Position numbers and translations under genes: made by a program
Shown here: positions 40,882 through 50,646 of the stretch, piece after piece
How the letters are laid out: every line of letters begins with the position of its first letter
Numbering within the stretch: position 1 is the first letter of the stretch
Origin: an uncultured Lachnospiraceae bacterium
GTDB taxonomy: Bacteria; Bacillota; Clostridia; Lachnospirales; Lachnospiraceae
Length of the DNA: 64,000 nucleotides
Reading direction: 5' to 3'
Assembly (NCBI GenBank): GCA_910587635.1
Contig: CAJUNB010000018.1
Coordinates: forward strand, 271,076-335,075
The notes under the pieces: model-generated
Told to the model about the DNA's origin: nothing
Seen by the model: only the letters and a program-made list of their open reading frames with translations
The model's database searches: none

Positions 40882-43800
40882 ATGACAACCAATTTTGATT
40901 ATCTGAAAAAGGAGCCCCAATTTTCTGCATTTGCAGATGTTGCAATCTCTGCAGAAAAAATAATCTTGTTAGACCCTGAGGCAAGTATTTTAAATAGCCG
41001 CCGGGCGATGGAATTTGCTTTGAAGTGGATGTATTCAGTGGACGAAGCGTTGGAGATGCCATATCAGGATAATTTACAGAGCCTTATGAATGCTGAAGAA
41101 TACAGGCAGATAATTGGGCAGGATCTTTGGAAGAGGATGGACTATATACGGTGTAGTGGCAATCGTGTCGCTCATACGAATCAGAAACTGGGCAGAGATG
41201 AAGCGATGCTCTGTCTTGAGAATCTTTTTATCTATTTGGATTTTGTAGCGTATTGCTATTCAGATAAATATGAGGAACATGATTTTAATAAAAGTATTAT
41301 TAAGGCAAGGATAGACAGAGCAAAACAGTCCAGAAGGGATGAAGCGGCAGTTAAAGAAAAGCTTGTGCAGAAGCAGGATGAATTAGCGCAAAAGGATCTG
41401 GATTTGCAGACTCTTATGAAAGAAAATGCAGCTTTAAAAACAGAATTGTCAGCAAGACGACAGGAACAACAGATTACTTATGTTCCGAAGCCGCTGGACT
41501 TTTCAGAATTTAAAACGAGAAAGCTTTATATTGACTCTATGCTGGCAGAAGCAGGGTGGACAGAAGGAAAGGACTGGATAAATGAAGTAGAGATTCTGGG
41601 AATGCCCAATAAGTCAGGGATAGGTTATGCAGATTACATTCTCTACGATAACACTCACAGGCCGCTTGCTATCGTGGAAGCGAAACGTACTTGTGTGGAT
41701 GTTTCCAAAGGACGTCAGCAGGCAAAATTGTATGCCGATTCGTTAGAGCAGAAATATAAACGTAGGCCGATAATTTTCTTGACCAACGGTTTTGAGACAC
41801 ATATCATTGACGGGTGGTATCCCGAGAGAAAATGTGCTGTCATTTATTCCAGAAGGGATTTAGAGAAATGGTTTAACCTCATAACCATGCGCACAAGTTT
41901 AAACTATATCACTGTGAATAAAAAGATTGCAGGCCGTTATTATCAGGAGGCTGCGATTAAAGCAGTCTGTAATAGCTTTGGTCAGAAAAACAGAAGAAAG
42001 GCCTTACTTGTCATGGCCACCGGTTCCGGTAAGACCAGGACAGTCATAGCGCTGTGCGATGTATTGTTGCAGGCAGGGTGGATAAAAAATATTCTTTTCC
42101 TTGCCGACAGAAATTCACTGGTGACTCAGGCCAAGAGAAATTTTGTAAATCTGCTTCCTGATCTTTCCTGTACCAATTTAGTGGAAGAAAAAGATAACTG
42201 CAATGCCCATTGTGTGCTTTCCACTTATCAGACGATGATGAATTGTATCGATACGGTAAATGACAGAGAGGGAAGGGTGTTTACCTGTGGGCATTTTGAT
42301 CTGGTGATCTGTGATGAGGCGCACCGATCTATCTATAATAAATACAAAGATATTTTTTCGTATTTTGATGCGCCGCTTGTGGGCCTTACGGCCACACCAA
42401 AAGATGAAATCGATAAAAATACGTATAAACTATTCGAACTGGACGAGGGAATACCTACTTATGGATATGATCTGGCACAGGCTGTGAAAGACGGCTATCT
42501 GGTAGACTATATCTCTGTAGAATCCAGACTGAAGTTTATGGAACAGGGAATCGTCTACGATGAGCTTTCGGAAGCAGAGAAAGAAGTATATGAATATACT
42601 TTTAGAGATGAGATGGAAGAATTACCGGAAACGATTGGTCCATCAGCATTAAATACATGGATTTTTAATAAAGACACGATACGTCAGGTGTTGGATATAC
42701 TGATGATGGACGGTATAAAGATTGATTATGGGCAAAAGCTTGGCAAAACGATTATATTTGCAAAGAATCATGATCATGCAAAAAAAATTCTCGAAGTGTT
42801 CCATGAAGAGTATCCTCATTTTCCGGATTTTGCAGAGATTATCGACAATTATATGACTTATGCGCAGAACGCAATCGATGAGTTTTCCGATCCGAAGAAA
42901 ATGCCTCAGATTGCCATATCCGTAGACATGCTGGATACCGGAATTGATATACCGGAGATTTTGAATCTTGTATTTTTTAAAAAAGTTTTGAGCAAGTCTA
43001 AATTTTGGCAAATGATAGGGCGGGGAACCAGACTCTGTCCGGCTTTGCTGGACGGCGGGGATAAGAAAAAGTTTTACATATTTGATTTCTGCGGGAACTT
43101 TGAATTTTTCCGCATGAACAAAGGAAAAGCTGTGCCAAATACGATGGCTTTGCAAGGAGCGGTATTCCATCTGAAATTTGAAATATCTTATAAACTTCAG
43201 GATGTAAATTATCAGGTAGACAGGCTGATTGCATACAGAAATGCGCTTGTTAAGCAGATGAGTGAAAAAGTCCGGGAGCTTTCGAGGGATAATTTTTCTG
43301 TGCGCCAGCATTTAAAGTATGTGGATTTATATTCTTCGGAGGCAAATTATCAATGTCTTACCTTTGAAGATACATTGGTTGTAAAAGAGGAGTTGGCACC
43401 GCTTATTTTACCGGATGGCGATGAGGCAAGTGCCGTGCGCTTTGACGCGTTACTCTATGGGATAGAGCTTGCCAGCTTGCTGGGAAGAAAATACACGAAG
43501 GCCCGGAGAGATCTGATAAATCGAGTCTCGGGAATCGCAGGCGTTGCAAGTATTCCTGAGATACAGACACAGACAGATTTGATTCACAAGATTTTGGATA
43601 CAGATTACATAGAGAATGCCGGTATTGATGAGTTCGAAGAAATCCGGGAAAAATTGCGTGGTCTGATGAAATATATTCCAAAAGACATAAAAAAATATGA
43701 AACAGATTTTACAGACGAACTTCTTTCTGTTCAATGGAAAGAGGCGGCGTTGGAGAATGACGAACTAAAGAATTATAAGGCAAAAGCGGAGTATTATATC

Positions 43801-44226
43801 AGGCAGAACAAAGATCATATCGCCATTGCCAAACTCAGAAGCAATCAACCGCTCACCGGCTCAGATGTGAAAACACTGGAAGAGATTCTCTGGAAAGAAA
43901 TAGGAACAAAACAGGACTATGAAAGGGAGATTGGTGAAAAGCCGTTGGGTGAGTTTGTGAGGGAAATTGTAGGACTCGATATGAATGCAGCCAAAGAAGC
44001 ATTTTCCGAATACCTGACAAGTACGGATTTAGACAGCAGGCAAATCTATTTTGTCAATCAGATTGTAGAATACATTGTCCACAACGGAATGCTGAAAGAC
44101 CTCTCTATATTGCAGGAAGCTCCGTTCACCGATCGGGGAAGTGTTGCGGAAGTATTTTCAGATTTGACCGTCTGGAGAGGCATCAGAAAGGTGATTGATC
44201 GTATCAACGCCAATACCGTGGCGTAG
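40882..44226 (+). CDS. hsdR: Type I restriction subunit HsdR (second system)
   Basis: 1114 residues from ATG 40882 with AAGGAGG nine bases before. N-terminal DUF4145-like domain (residues ~1-130: SRRAMEFALKWMYSVDEAL), a coiled coil to ~200, nuclease PD-(D/E)XK pattern (YADYILYDN, then AIVEAKRT near 275), helicase Walker A MATGSGKT at 378-385, DEAH (ICDEAHRS) near 477, motif VI QMIGRGTRL near 715, and a C-terminal docking domain. It is of the EcoKI/EcoEI-like branch and pairs with hsdM 32352. It differs clearly from the hsdR at 11732. Confidence 0.95.
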   Translation: MTTNFDYLKKEPQFSAFADVAISAEKIILLDPEASILNSRRAMEFALKWMYSVDEALEMPYQDNLQSLMNAEEYRQIIGQDLWKRMDYIRCSGNRVAHTNQKLGRDEAMLCLENLFIYLDFVAYCYSDKYEEHDFNKSIIKARIDRAKQSRRDEAAVKEKLVQKQDELAQKDLDLQTLMKENAALKTELSARRQEQQITYVPKPLDFSEFKTRKLYIDSMLAEAGWTEGKDWINEVEILGMPNKSGIGYADYILYDNTHRPLAIVEAKRTCVDVSKGRQQAKLYADSLEQKYKRRPIIFLTNGFETHIIDGWYPERKCAVIYSRRDLEKWFNLITMRTSLNYITVNKKIAGRYYQEAAIKAVCNSFGQKNRRKALLVMATGSGKTRTVIALCDVLLQAGWIKNILFLADRNSLVTQAKRNFVNLLPDLSCTNLVEEKDNCNAHCVLSTYQTMMNCIDTVNDREGRVFTCGHFDLVICDEAHRSIYNKYKDIFSYFDAPLVGLTATPKDEIDKNTYKLFELDEGIPTYGYDLAQAVKDGYLVDYISVESRLKFMEQGIVYDELSEAEKEVYEYTFRDEMEELPETIGPSALNTWIFNKDTIRQVLDILMMDGIKIDYGQKLGKTIIFAKNHDHAKKILEVFHEEYPHFPDFAEIIDNYMTYAQNAIDEFSDPKKMPQIAISVDMLDTGIDIPEILNLVFFKKVLSKSKFWQMIGRGTRLCPALLDGGDKKKFYIFDFCGNFEFFRMNKGKAVPNTMALQGAVFHLKFEISYKLQDVNYQVDRLIAYRNALVKQMSEKVRELSRDNFSVRQHLKYVDLYSSEANYQCLTFEDTLVVKEELAPLILPDGDEASAVRFDALLYGIELASLLGRKYTKARRDLINRVSGIAGVASIPEIQTQTDLIHKILDTDYIENAGIDEFEEIREKLRGLMKYIPKDIKKYETDFTDELLSVQWKEAALENDELKNYKAKAEYYIRQNKDHIAIAKLRSNQPLTGSDVKTLEEILWKEIGTKQDYEREIGEKPLGEFVREIVGLDMNAAKEAFSEYLTSTDLDSRQIYFVNQIVEYIVHNGMLKDLSILQEAPFTDRGSVAEVFSDLTVWRGIRKVIDRINANTVA

Positions 44227-44247
44227 TGCAAAGATGTTTCTTTCCCA

Positions 44248-44470
44248 TCACTCCTGCAAACACTCTCTCAGACTCTCCAACAGCCTCTCTGCAATAGGAG
44301 TAAATACCTGATATTTTTTCCAGATTAAATACAGTTTTGTCTCAAGCCTTGGCGTGAGCGGTCAAAATACAAGGCCGCTGCCGGAGCTTGTATCGATCAG
44401 ATGTTCAAAAGTTAAAAGATAACCCAGACCCTCTTTGACAAAGAGGGAGCCATTGTAGGACAGCCGAAAA
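44248..44470 (-). pseudogene. LysR-type regulator, C-terminal remnant
   Basis: Minus strand reads DSFRLSYNGSLFVKEGLGYL, then LTFEHLIDTSSGSGLVF, and after a frame change RPLTPRLETKLYLIWKKYQV to SLRECLQE and stop (44248). This is the end of a LysR substrate-binding domain with a frameshift; the DNA-binding part is missing. The gap 44227-44480 otherwise holds nothing. Confidence 0.65.
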
Positions 44471-44480
44471 GAATCTTCCA

Positions 44481-44827
44481 GTGGATGCTCCCTTTTTTGT
44501 CAGAGATTATTATGATTACTATAAAACATCCCGTGGATATCATGCCCGTTCTCTGAATTCCAATGGGGCTGGAATAAAATCGGCTGTATGTCCTTTTTGA
44601 ATCAGCCGATTCTCTGTTATAATGAGGAAATCCGCAGCGCTGTACTGGTGATTCACGGAGAAAAGGCGCACTCCTGTTATTTTAGCCGGGATGCTTTTCA
44701 AAAACTGACAGGCGATAACAAAGAACTGCTGATCATTCCGGGCGCCGTACACACCGATCTGTACGACCGGATGGAGGTGATTCCATTTGACAAGATGGAG
44801 CAGTTTTTCAGAGACAATCTGCAATAA
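44481..44827 (+). pseudogene. Alpha/beta-hydrolase C-terminal remnant with frameshift
   Basis: From 44481 the plus strand reads VDAPFFVRDYYDYYKTSRGY to CPF and a stop near 44600, and another frame goes on with SFLNQPILCYNEEIRSAVLV, IHGEKAHSCYFSRDAF and GAVHTDLYDRMEVIPFDKME to 44827. The catalytic Asp and His regions are present but the nucleophile part is absent. It faces away from the LysR remnant, and the two were probably a divergent pair. Confidence 0.75.
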
Positions 44828-44965
44828 TTGATATGATAGATCATCCTGGAAGGATAAATATAGCGGAATTTCCTGCGGTTTTTGAGGCTTTTGGGGCATC
44901 CAATGCATGTGACAATCTAATGAAAATGTGAAATAATAGAATCGTTCATTTTGAAGGGGGAGAAA

Positions 44966-45385
44966 ATGATTTCTGCAATTTATAATAGACGAAGTATCAG
45001 AAAATTTTTGAATACACCAATATTAAAACAGGATATCGTAGAGATAATTCAAAGTGGAATAAAAGTTCCTTCTTCTAAGAATAGACAACCATGGAAATTC
45101 GTTGTGATGCAAGGCAGGGAAAAAGAAGAAATGCTGGATGTTTTTTGACAGGGGATCTCAAGAGAAGAAAATGAAAGTACACTGTTGCCACAGAGCAGAC
45201 AACACATTGCCGCGGCAAAATGCACTGCCAATATAATGGTAGATGCTTCGATAATCGTGCTCGTTGTTAATACGTTGGGGGAAAAGATTCGTTCCAGTGT
45301 GGAGGATATTGGGCAGTACGATAGGAGACTGTGGAAAAAAGAGATACAGGGATTGTACAGGCAGGAAAGGAAGGCTATATGGTGA
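44966..45385 (+). pseudogene. Nitroreductase remnant with in-frame stop
   Basis: ATG 44966 with GAAGGGGG upstream opens MISAIYNRRSIRKFLNTPIL and VPSSKNRQPWKFVV, the FMN-binding start of a nitroreductase. A TGA at 45146-45148 interrupts the frame, which continues in the same frame with QGISREENESTLLPQSRQHI, AAAKCTANIMVDASIIVLVV, NTLGEK, then loses similarity. About half of the enzyme is missing. Confidence 0.8.
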
Positions 45386-45594
45386 AAAAGTTTAAATCTT
45401 ATTTTGTACTGTTCGTAGCGCTGTGCCTTATGATGGCACTGGTCGCCTGCGGCAGCAGTAAAAGCCAGGAGAGTAAAGATACAGTGGTACAGCAGCCGGA
45501 CGTCGATGGAAATGAATGACCCGGATGCCAGGCCGGAAATCGGGAGCGAGACGATCTCTCTGGAAGGATACTCCACATTGTATATCGGTTATCC
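45379..45594 (+). pseudogene. Flavodoxin-domain lipoprotein, 5' half
   Basis: ATG 45379 encodes a signal peptide with lipobox (LMMALVACGSSK) and stops at 45519. In the next frame NDPDARPEIGSETISLEGYS, TLYIGYP matches the middle of flavodoxins (usual GYPIWWGEAP). The N-terminal flavodoxin part is deleted and the frame is shifted. At 45591-45594 (ATCC) the similarity breaks off; the rest (PIWWGEAPRI onward) is found at 55931, 10.3 kb away. The gene was therefore cut by insertion of the element 45591-55934. Confidence 0.75.
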
Positions 45595-45658
45595 TAATAT
45601 GGAGCAAGGTTTTCATTGTATATTGTGTGCATAGTGTTTAAAAATAAAGGGAAATAGG

Positions 45659-45696
45659 CACTATATACACAAATAGGGATAAAATGGTATATAGTG
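45659..45696. repeat. Inverted repeat near the left end of the element
   Basis: CACTATATAC (45659-45668) and GTATATAGTG (45687-45696). The same core recurs as a palindrome at 52632-52653 and, in part, at 55871-55879. Confidence 0.75.
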
Positions 45697-45705
45697 TTAT
45701 GAAGG

Positions 45706-45745
45706 ACTGACTTTTGAAATGAGTGTTTTGGAAGTCAGTTTTTAC
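45706..45745 (+). terminator. Terminator-like hairpin
   Basis: ACTGACTT (45706-45713), 18-base loop, AAGTCAGT (45732-45739), then TTTTT. Possibly the end of transcription entering from outside the element. Confidence 0.5.
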
Positions 45746-45763
45746 TTGTTTTAAGAGTTGTAA

Positions 45764-45792
45764 TTGTAAAGGGTAATAGATTTTGTTATAAT
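45764..45792 (+). promoter_or_regulatory. Promoter of the element's gene series
   Basis: TTGTAA (45764-45769), 17 bases, TATAAT (45787-45792), 57 bases before the first gene. A close match to a housekeeping promoter. Confidence 0.7.
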
Positions 45793-45848
45793 ATGGAATA
45801 ATGTTGTAGAAATAATTATTATGGAAGAATATGGGTAAATGGTAGTCT

Positions 45849-47027
45849 ATGAAAAATTGTAATATTCATTTTTTACCAGCTAAAGCGGGGGATTGCTTTG
45901 TATTAGAGTTTTCTAATAGAGAATGCATTATTATTGATTGTGGTTTTAAATCTACCTATAAAAAAGAACTTAGACCTCTCTTGATTGAGTTGCAAAAAAA
46001 GGGATGCAAAGTTATTCTGTTGATAATTACGCATACAGATCAAGATCATATTGAAGGCGCTATTGCGTTTTTGCAGGAAAACGGAAAGGCAAACAATCCC
46101 AATATTATCCAGGTAGAGAATATATGGTTTAATGGCTTTTTCAATACTTTATTGAGACGGTCAGAATTTATGGATAGAGTAAGAGGACTAACAGATATAC
46201 AGAAGAGGGAAAAGGAAAGGGTTTTAAAAGAATTTTTACTTCAGATACCAGGCGAAGAAGGAGAAATTTCGGCCATACAAAGTATAAGTTTTGAGGAATT
46301 ATGCTTGAATAATGGATATTCTCTCAATACTCAATTTACTGATAAGGTAGTAAAACGTATTGAAAATAAAAAAAAGCAAATTTTAAAGCATACGATCCAT
46401 ATAGGAGCATGTCAGGTTATAGTATTATCTCCAACGGAAAAAGAATTAGATAAACTGGCAGATAAACTAAACCTGGAAATGATAAGAAATTTTGGAGTGG
46501 ATTATTCTATGAATCAGGACTCACAGTTTATGAAGCTTTTGGAGTTGCTTATGGAGCTTGAAAGAGAGAATATGGATGGAAATGAGGAGATAGCGGCTAT
46601 GGGGGATTGCTTGGAAAGTTGGATTGGAACTTCTACTATGGCACCTGTGAATGAGATTAACAGAGCCTCCATTGTGGTAGAAATTATTTATAATGATTTG
46701 AGGCTCTTATTTACTGGTGATTCTGACAGTATACTCTGGAGTCAATATTTAGAAAAGAATTATCATGTGATTAAGCTATCGCACCATGGAACGGCCAGTC
46801 CAAATCAAAAACTGTTGGATAGTACACATGGTGATATCTTGATGGTTTCTAGCGATGGAGGCTATAACAAGCGGCATCCTGAAGATGAGATGCTTGCTAA
46901 AGCTATTTTAAAAGGAAATAAGAAGTTGTATTTTAATTATGAAATTCGCCAGAAGGAGAAATTGGAAAAACTTCAGAAAGCGTATGGATTTCAATGTTTC
47001 TTTGGTAAGAGAAAAATAGAATTGTAG
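45849..47027 (+). CDS. Metallo-beta-lactamase-fold protein (ComEC-like), Avs1-type partner
   Basis: 392 residues. The metal motif HxDxDH is complete: THTDQDHIEG, His62, Asp64, Asp66, His67. Further metal ligands are in LLFTGDSDS and LSHHGTASPN (~290-320), typical of the ComEC/Rec2-like branch of MBL proteins, which act on phosphodiesters. No membrane segment, so cytosolic. It is followed after 10 bp by a trypsin-NACHT protein. An MBL gene before a protease-STAND gene is the known order in type 1 AVAST (Avs1) defence systems, where the MBL protein is required; here the same role is inferred. Confidence 0.85.
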   Translation: MKNCNIHFLPAKAGDCFVLEFSNRECIIIDCGFKSTYKKELRPLLIELQKKGCKVILLIITHTDQDHIEGAIAFLQENGKANNPNIIQVENIWFNGFFNTLLRRSEFMDRVRGLTDIQKREKERVLKEFLLQIPGEEGEISAIQSISFEELCLNNGYSLNTQFTDKVVKRIENKKKQILKHTIHIGACQVIVLSPTEKELDKLADKLNLEMIRNFGVDYSMNQDSQFMKLLELLMELERENMDGNEEIAAMGDCLESWIGTSTMAPVNEINRASIVVEIIYNDLRLLFTGDSDSILWSQYLEKNYHVIKLSHHGTASPNQKLLDSTHGDILMVSSDGGYNKRHPEDEMLAKAILKGNKKLYFNYEIRQKEKLEKLQKAYGFQCFFGKRKIEL

Positions 47028-47037
47028 GTCGTGGGGA

Positions 47038-49824
47038 ATGGAAAAATATATTGTTAAGATAAAGAGTTATTATAAAAATCAAGTTGCGCAGTATGGAACG
47101 GGGATAGTGATTTCAGAAAACTTAATTTTAACTGCTAGTCATATTTTATGTGGAGACCGTTATACTGTTGAAATTGATGGGAAGGAGGTAGAAGCAGAAC
47201 TTCATATAACAGAAGGGAGTGGGGCAACTCTACAATCCCAAACCCATTTTTCTGAGTATTGTTCGATTTTTTCTAATGAAGAAATTTTAGATGAGGATTC
47301 CAAGTGGGCGGTCAGAGGATATATTGGTGAGTTACAGGCAGAGCATGAAGTATCTGGAATAGGATTTGGTAAAAGCTGCAAAGCAGAGATATGGGATAAA
47401 ACACTTTTACATATTGAAAGTGGAGAGGCAGGAGATTATAGAGGAATGTCAGGCTCTCCTGTATTTTGTGACGAGAGAATTGTGGGAATTTTGCAGATGC
47501 AGGGATCTAACCGAAAAGGAGAACTGGGAATAAGAATGTCTTCTATAGAAACTCTTTTGCGGTTATTGCCAGATAAAAGCATAAAGAAAAATGAATATTT
47601 GTTAAAGATTCAAGAGTCTTTAAATCAATATACAAGACAGCAGATTGAAAAGAATCTGCAAAGCAAAAAATATATTCCAGACATTTTTGTCGAAGAACGG
47701 GATTATAAAGAGAAGATTCGTTTTTTTGCGGATCCATGTTTATTTTTATCAAAAGTAATTGCGGAGGTTGTGCAGTTGGATTTTCAGAAGATTAACTTAC
47801 TTTTGATAAAAAGTGGGATGAATAGAATTGATTTTACTAAATTTAAATCCCAGGGTGTTTGGGATGAGTTAGAAACCATAGCGGAAGAAATGGAAGAAAC
47901 CTTAAAAAAAGCGGTTAAAAAGATAAAAAAATTGGAAAAAGAAGGTTATCAAAAAGATATACCTTTGGATGAATTTTATAATACATCAAAGAATTTGTTA
48001 AATCAATCTATTGCATTTGAGTTGGATAAATATGCGGATTGTGTGGAATTTATTAATAAAAAATATGTTTTATTAACGAAAAACGCAGGACAGGGAAAAA
48101 CAAATTTTGTATGCGATTTTACAAATAATTTTCTTTTAAAAAAAGGATTCCTGGTTTTATATTATAATGCTTATGATTTCCATGATGACCCTATGCATTA
48201 TATAGAGAGGCAATTGTGTATTGATGGACGTTTTTCATTGAGATATGTCCATAAAGTGTTAATGCAGCGATGGGTTCAAACCAAAAGACCATTGATGATA
48301 GTGATTGATGGATTGAATGAAAATATAGCGATTAATAATTTTGGACAAGTAATGAGAGACTTTTTGGAAAAATGTGAGACCTACCCTTATATTAAAGTGT
48401 TAATGACAACAAGAAATGAATTTCTTCAGGAACGCTTTTCTATGATAGAAACTGGCAGATATCAGAAACGCTTTAAGCAAATAGATATGTGGGGGAGGGA
48501 TAATGATTTTAAAGAACGGATTTTCAGAGGATATTTATCATATTTTAATATTACTATTAGGGAAGATACACTTTCTGAACGAGCTTATGATTTGTTGACA
48601 AAAGATGTGCTTTTATTAAGATTTTTCTGCGAAGTGCATGAACACCAGCAGCAAATATACTTATATGATGTTTATAAGTACCGGGTATTTCAGAAGTATG
48701 TGGAAAAGAAAGAAAAAGAATATAGAGGAAACGAAATTCGGTTAAATCAGGGGAATGACCTTCATTCATTACTAAATAAAATTGTACAATATATGCTGGA
48801 AAATAATAATTATTTTCATGTTCCTACAAGAATTTTTGATAAAGATGAAGAGAAGCTTTTAATAAAAATGCTGAATAATGAGGTGATTTTTAAAGATGAA
48901 TTAGTAGAAAAAGTTGGCTTTTTGGAAAAAAAGAGTATGTCGATAAGTTTTACATTTGATGAATTTCGCGATTTTTGTATTACAAACTATCTGTTGGAAA
49001 ATTATGGAGAAGAAAAATCATTTTTGCAATTCTGGAACGAAATGAATAGAGGAAACTCTACAATATGTGAAGGCGTACAAAAATATGTTTTTTATTTATC
49101 AAAATCTGATTATCAGGATGCTTTGGAACCTGTAATAAAAAAGCTCCCTGAGTATGAAGAATTATATTGGAATTATATATGGGGTGTGGAAGATTGCTAT
49201 CTATCACAATATGATGTGGAATTGTGGAAAAAACAGGTGTTACAAAAGGGAAAATATAGAAAACGAGTAATACATGAATTATTTATGAGATATGATTGTG
49301 ATTTTTACCGCACAATGAATATTTGTGTATTATTAGGGTTGATGGATGGATTATCAAAGGATATTGGAGAATATCGGGCTTTTATTCGTGAGATGTTTGG
49401 AGTGCGGAAAGAGGATAAGTATTGGCTTTATCATCAGGAACACCAGGTGGTGTATCATTATAATGATTTGGTTGAGGAGTTAGAGTCTGTATGTGGAAAA
49501 GAGAGGAATAAGCCATATAGGGAGCATTTTAAATTGACAGTTTATTTATATGGGTTATACCGATCTGGCACCATGGAATTATGGAAAAGATTTTATAAAG
49601 CAGATCCCGATAATGCCAGGGAGATATTAAAAGAAACGAACTTACATAAAAGCAAAATCATTCAAAGTAATGTCAAAGATATATTAGTAGAACTTATAAA
49701 CAGTCAAAAAAAGAACAAGGATGACAAACTGCAGATACTTTATGATGAGAATTCATACCATCATTGTAATGAGAATTATTTTATGAAAGTATTTTCGTTC
49801 GATTTGGGAAATCAAGTTGACTAG
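47038..49824 (+). CDS. Trypsin-like protease fused to a NACHT/STAND NTPase
   Basis: 928 residues. Protease domain ~1-190: catalytic His35 in TASHIL and Ser138 in GMSGSPVF; the Asp cannot be fixed with certainty. A helical linker (~190-335) leads to the NTPase: P-loop NAGQGKT at 349-355, Walker B LMIVIDGLNE near 420, and a STAND-like arginine region (LMTTRNEF). The C-terminal ~400 residues are helical without clear repeats and would be the sensor. This fits prokaryotic STAND defence proteins (Avs1 or bNACHT type): the sensor recognises a phage protein, the NTPase assembles, and the protease kills or stalls the cell. It is shorter than typical Avs proteins. Confidence 0.88.
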   Translation: MEKYIVKIKSYYKNQVAQYGTGIVISENLILTASHILCGDRYTVEIDGKEVEAELHITEGSGATLQSQTHFSEYCSIFSNEEILDEDSKWAVRGYIGELQAEHEVSGIGFGKSCKAEIWDKTLLHIESGEAGDYRGMSGSPVFCDERIVGILQMQGSNRKGELGIRMSSIETLLRLLPDKSIKKNEYLLKIQESLNQYTRQQIEKNLQSKKYIPDIFVEERDYKEKIRFFADPCLFLSKVIAEVVQLDFQKINLLLIKSGMNRIDFTKFKSQGVWDELETIAEEMEETLKKAVKKIKKLEKEGYQKDIPLDEFYNTSKNLLNQSIAFELDKYADCVEFINKKYVLLTKNAGQGKTNFVCDFTNNFLLKKGFLVLYYNAYDFHDDPMHYIERQLCIDGRFSLRYVHKVLMQRWVQTKRPLMIVIDGLNENIAINNFGQVMRDFLEKCETYPYIKVLMTTRNEFLQERFSMIETGRYQKRFKQIDMWGRDNDFKERIFRGYLSYFNITIREDTLSERAYDLLTKDVLLLRFFCEVHEHQQQIYLYDVYKYRVFQKYVEKKEKEYRGNEIRLNQGNDLHSLLNKIVQYMLENNNYFHVPTRIFDKDEEKLLIKMLNNEVIFKDELVEKVGFLEKKSMSISFTFDEFRDFCITNYLLENYGEEKSFLQFWNEMNRGNSTICEGVQKYVFYLSKSDYQDALEPVIKKLPEYEELYWNYIWGVEDCYLSQYDVELWKKQVLQKGKYRKRVIHELFMRYDCDFYRTMNICVLLGLMDGLSKDIGEYRAFIREMFGVRKEDKYWLYHQEHQVVYHYNDLVEELESVCGKERNKPYREHFKLTVYLYGLYRSGTMELWKRFYKADPDNAREILKETNLHKSKIIQSNVKDILVELINSQKKNKDDKLQILYDENSYHHCNENYFMKVFSFDLGNQVD

Positions 49825-49834
49825 AGGTGTAGAT

Positions 49835-50233
49835 ATGAAAATATTTATAAGAAAAGAGGATTATTACTGCAAAGTTTATGAGACTTATTCGTTAGAAAAG
49901 TTTAGGAAAGAATTATATAAACACTTGGATATGAGAAAAAAATCTTTTGCAGATCAATATACGAAAAAGATTGTTATGGATTTCTTTCGATATGCCAAAG
50001 ATCTGAAAAAGGAGTATTTGAACTTTTATGCTCAAGAGTATGATAACTTTCAAAATTTTTTATTTCAAAAAGAATTATGGAACCGGGAAGAAACGGAAAA
50101 ATTAAATTTAAATAAAAATCAGACTATCTTATTGTTAAGGCCATTTCTTTGTGATTACAACGCAAAAAATTTTGTTGATTATGATGAGGGATTACAAATA
50201 TTGAATCAGATGTTGGAGGAAATTAATTTATGA
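49835..50233 (+). CDS. Small hypothetical protein of the element
   Basis: 132 residues from ATG 49835, ten bases after the STAND stop; a TTG start at 49817 would overlap it. Highly basic and aromatic, mostly helical (KKSFADQYTKKIVMDFFRYA). No known family. The end overlaps the next ATG as ATGA, so it is translated with the following gene. Its place between the STAND gene and the radical SAM unit suggests a regulatory or structural role. Confidence 0.65.
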   Translation: MKIFIRKEDYYCKVYETYSLEKFRKELYKHLDMRKKSFADQYTKKIVMDFFRYAKDLKKEYLNFYAQEYDNFQNFLFQKELWNREETEKLNLNKNQTILLLRPFLCDYNAKNFVDYDEGLQILNQMLEEINL

Positions 50234-50646
50234 AAATCAGGCGTGATTTTGTGACAAACAGTTCATCTACATCGTTTATTATATCAACTAAAGAGGAATG
50301 GAATAAAAATAATTTTATGAATGCAGTTGGAGCTGTAGGGAAAACCCCTATGAATCAGGTTTTCTCTCGATTGTTTGAGGCAATTAACCGCAACAAAGAA
50401 GATATATTGGTATATATGAAAGAATACAACAGTGATTTAAGGGACATAGGAGAATTTCTGGAAAAAGAAGGGTACTCAAAAAGTGTTGCAAAACAAGTAG
50501 AAGAGATGCTCCAAAAAGGGAGAAAGGTTTATTATGGAAAACTGAGTTCAGATGGTGATAATTTTGCGGAAGTATACTTTTGTATGGAAAGTTTTGTTGT
50601 GTGTGAGGATGATATTTATTTTAACGGAAGCATAGGGGGATGGTAA
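50230..50646 (+). CDS. Small protein with N-terminal DFVTNSSS motif, candidate radical-SAM substrate
   Basis: 138 residues. Begins MKIRRDFVTNSSSTSFIIST; this DFVTNSSSxSF start is found in otherwise different bacterial proteins, and I know of no proven function. The remainder is helical and ends with a Gly-rich, aromatic segment (YFNGSIGGW). It overlaps the previous gene by ATGA and the next gene, a radical SAM/SPASM enzyme, by seven bases. SPASM enzymes commonly modify a peptide coded next to them, so this protein is the obvious substrate candidate, either in the Ser/Thr/Asn-rich start or the Gly/Trp end. Inference from position. Confidence 0.65.
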   Translation: MKIRRDFVTNSSSTSFIISTKEEWNKNNFMNAVGAVGKTPMNQVFSRLFEAINRNKEDILVYMKEYNSDLRDIGEFLEKEGYSKSVAKQVEEMLQKGRKVYYGKLSSDGDNFAEVYFCMESFVVCEDDIYFNGSIGGW

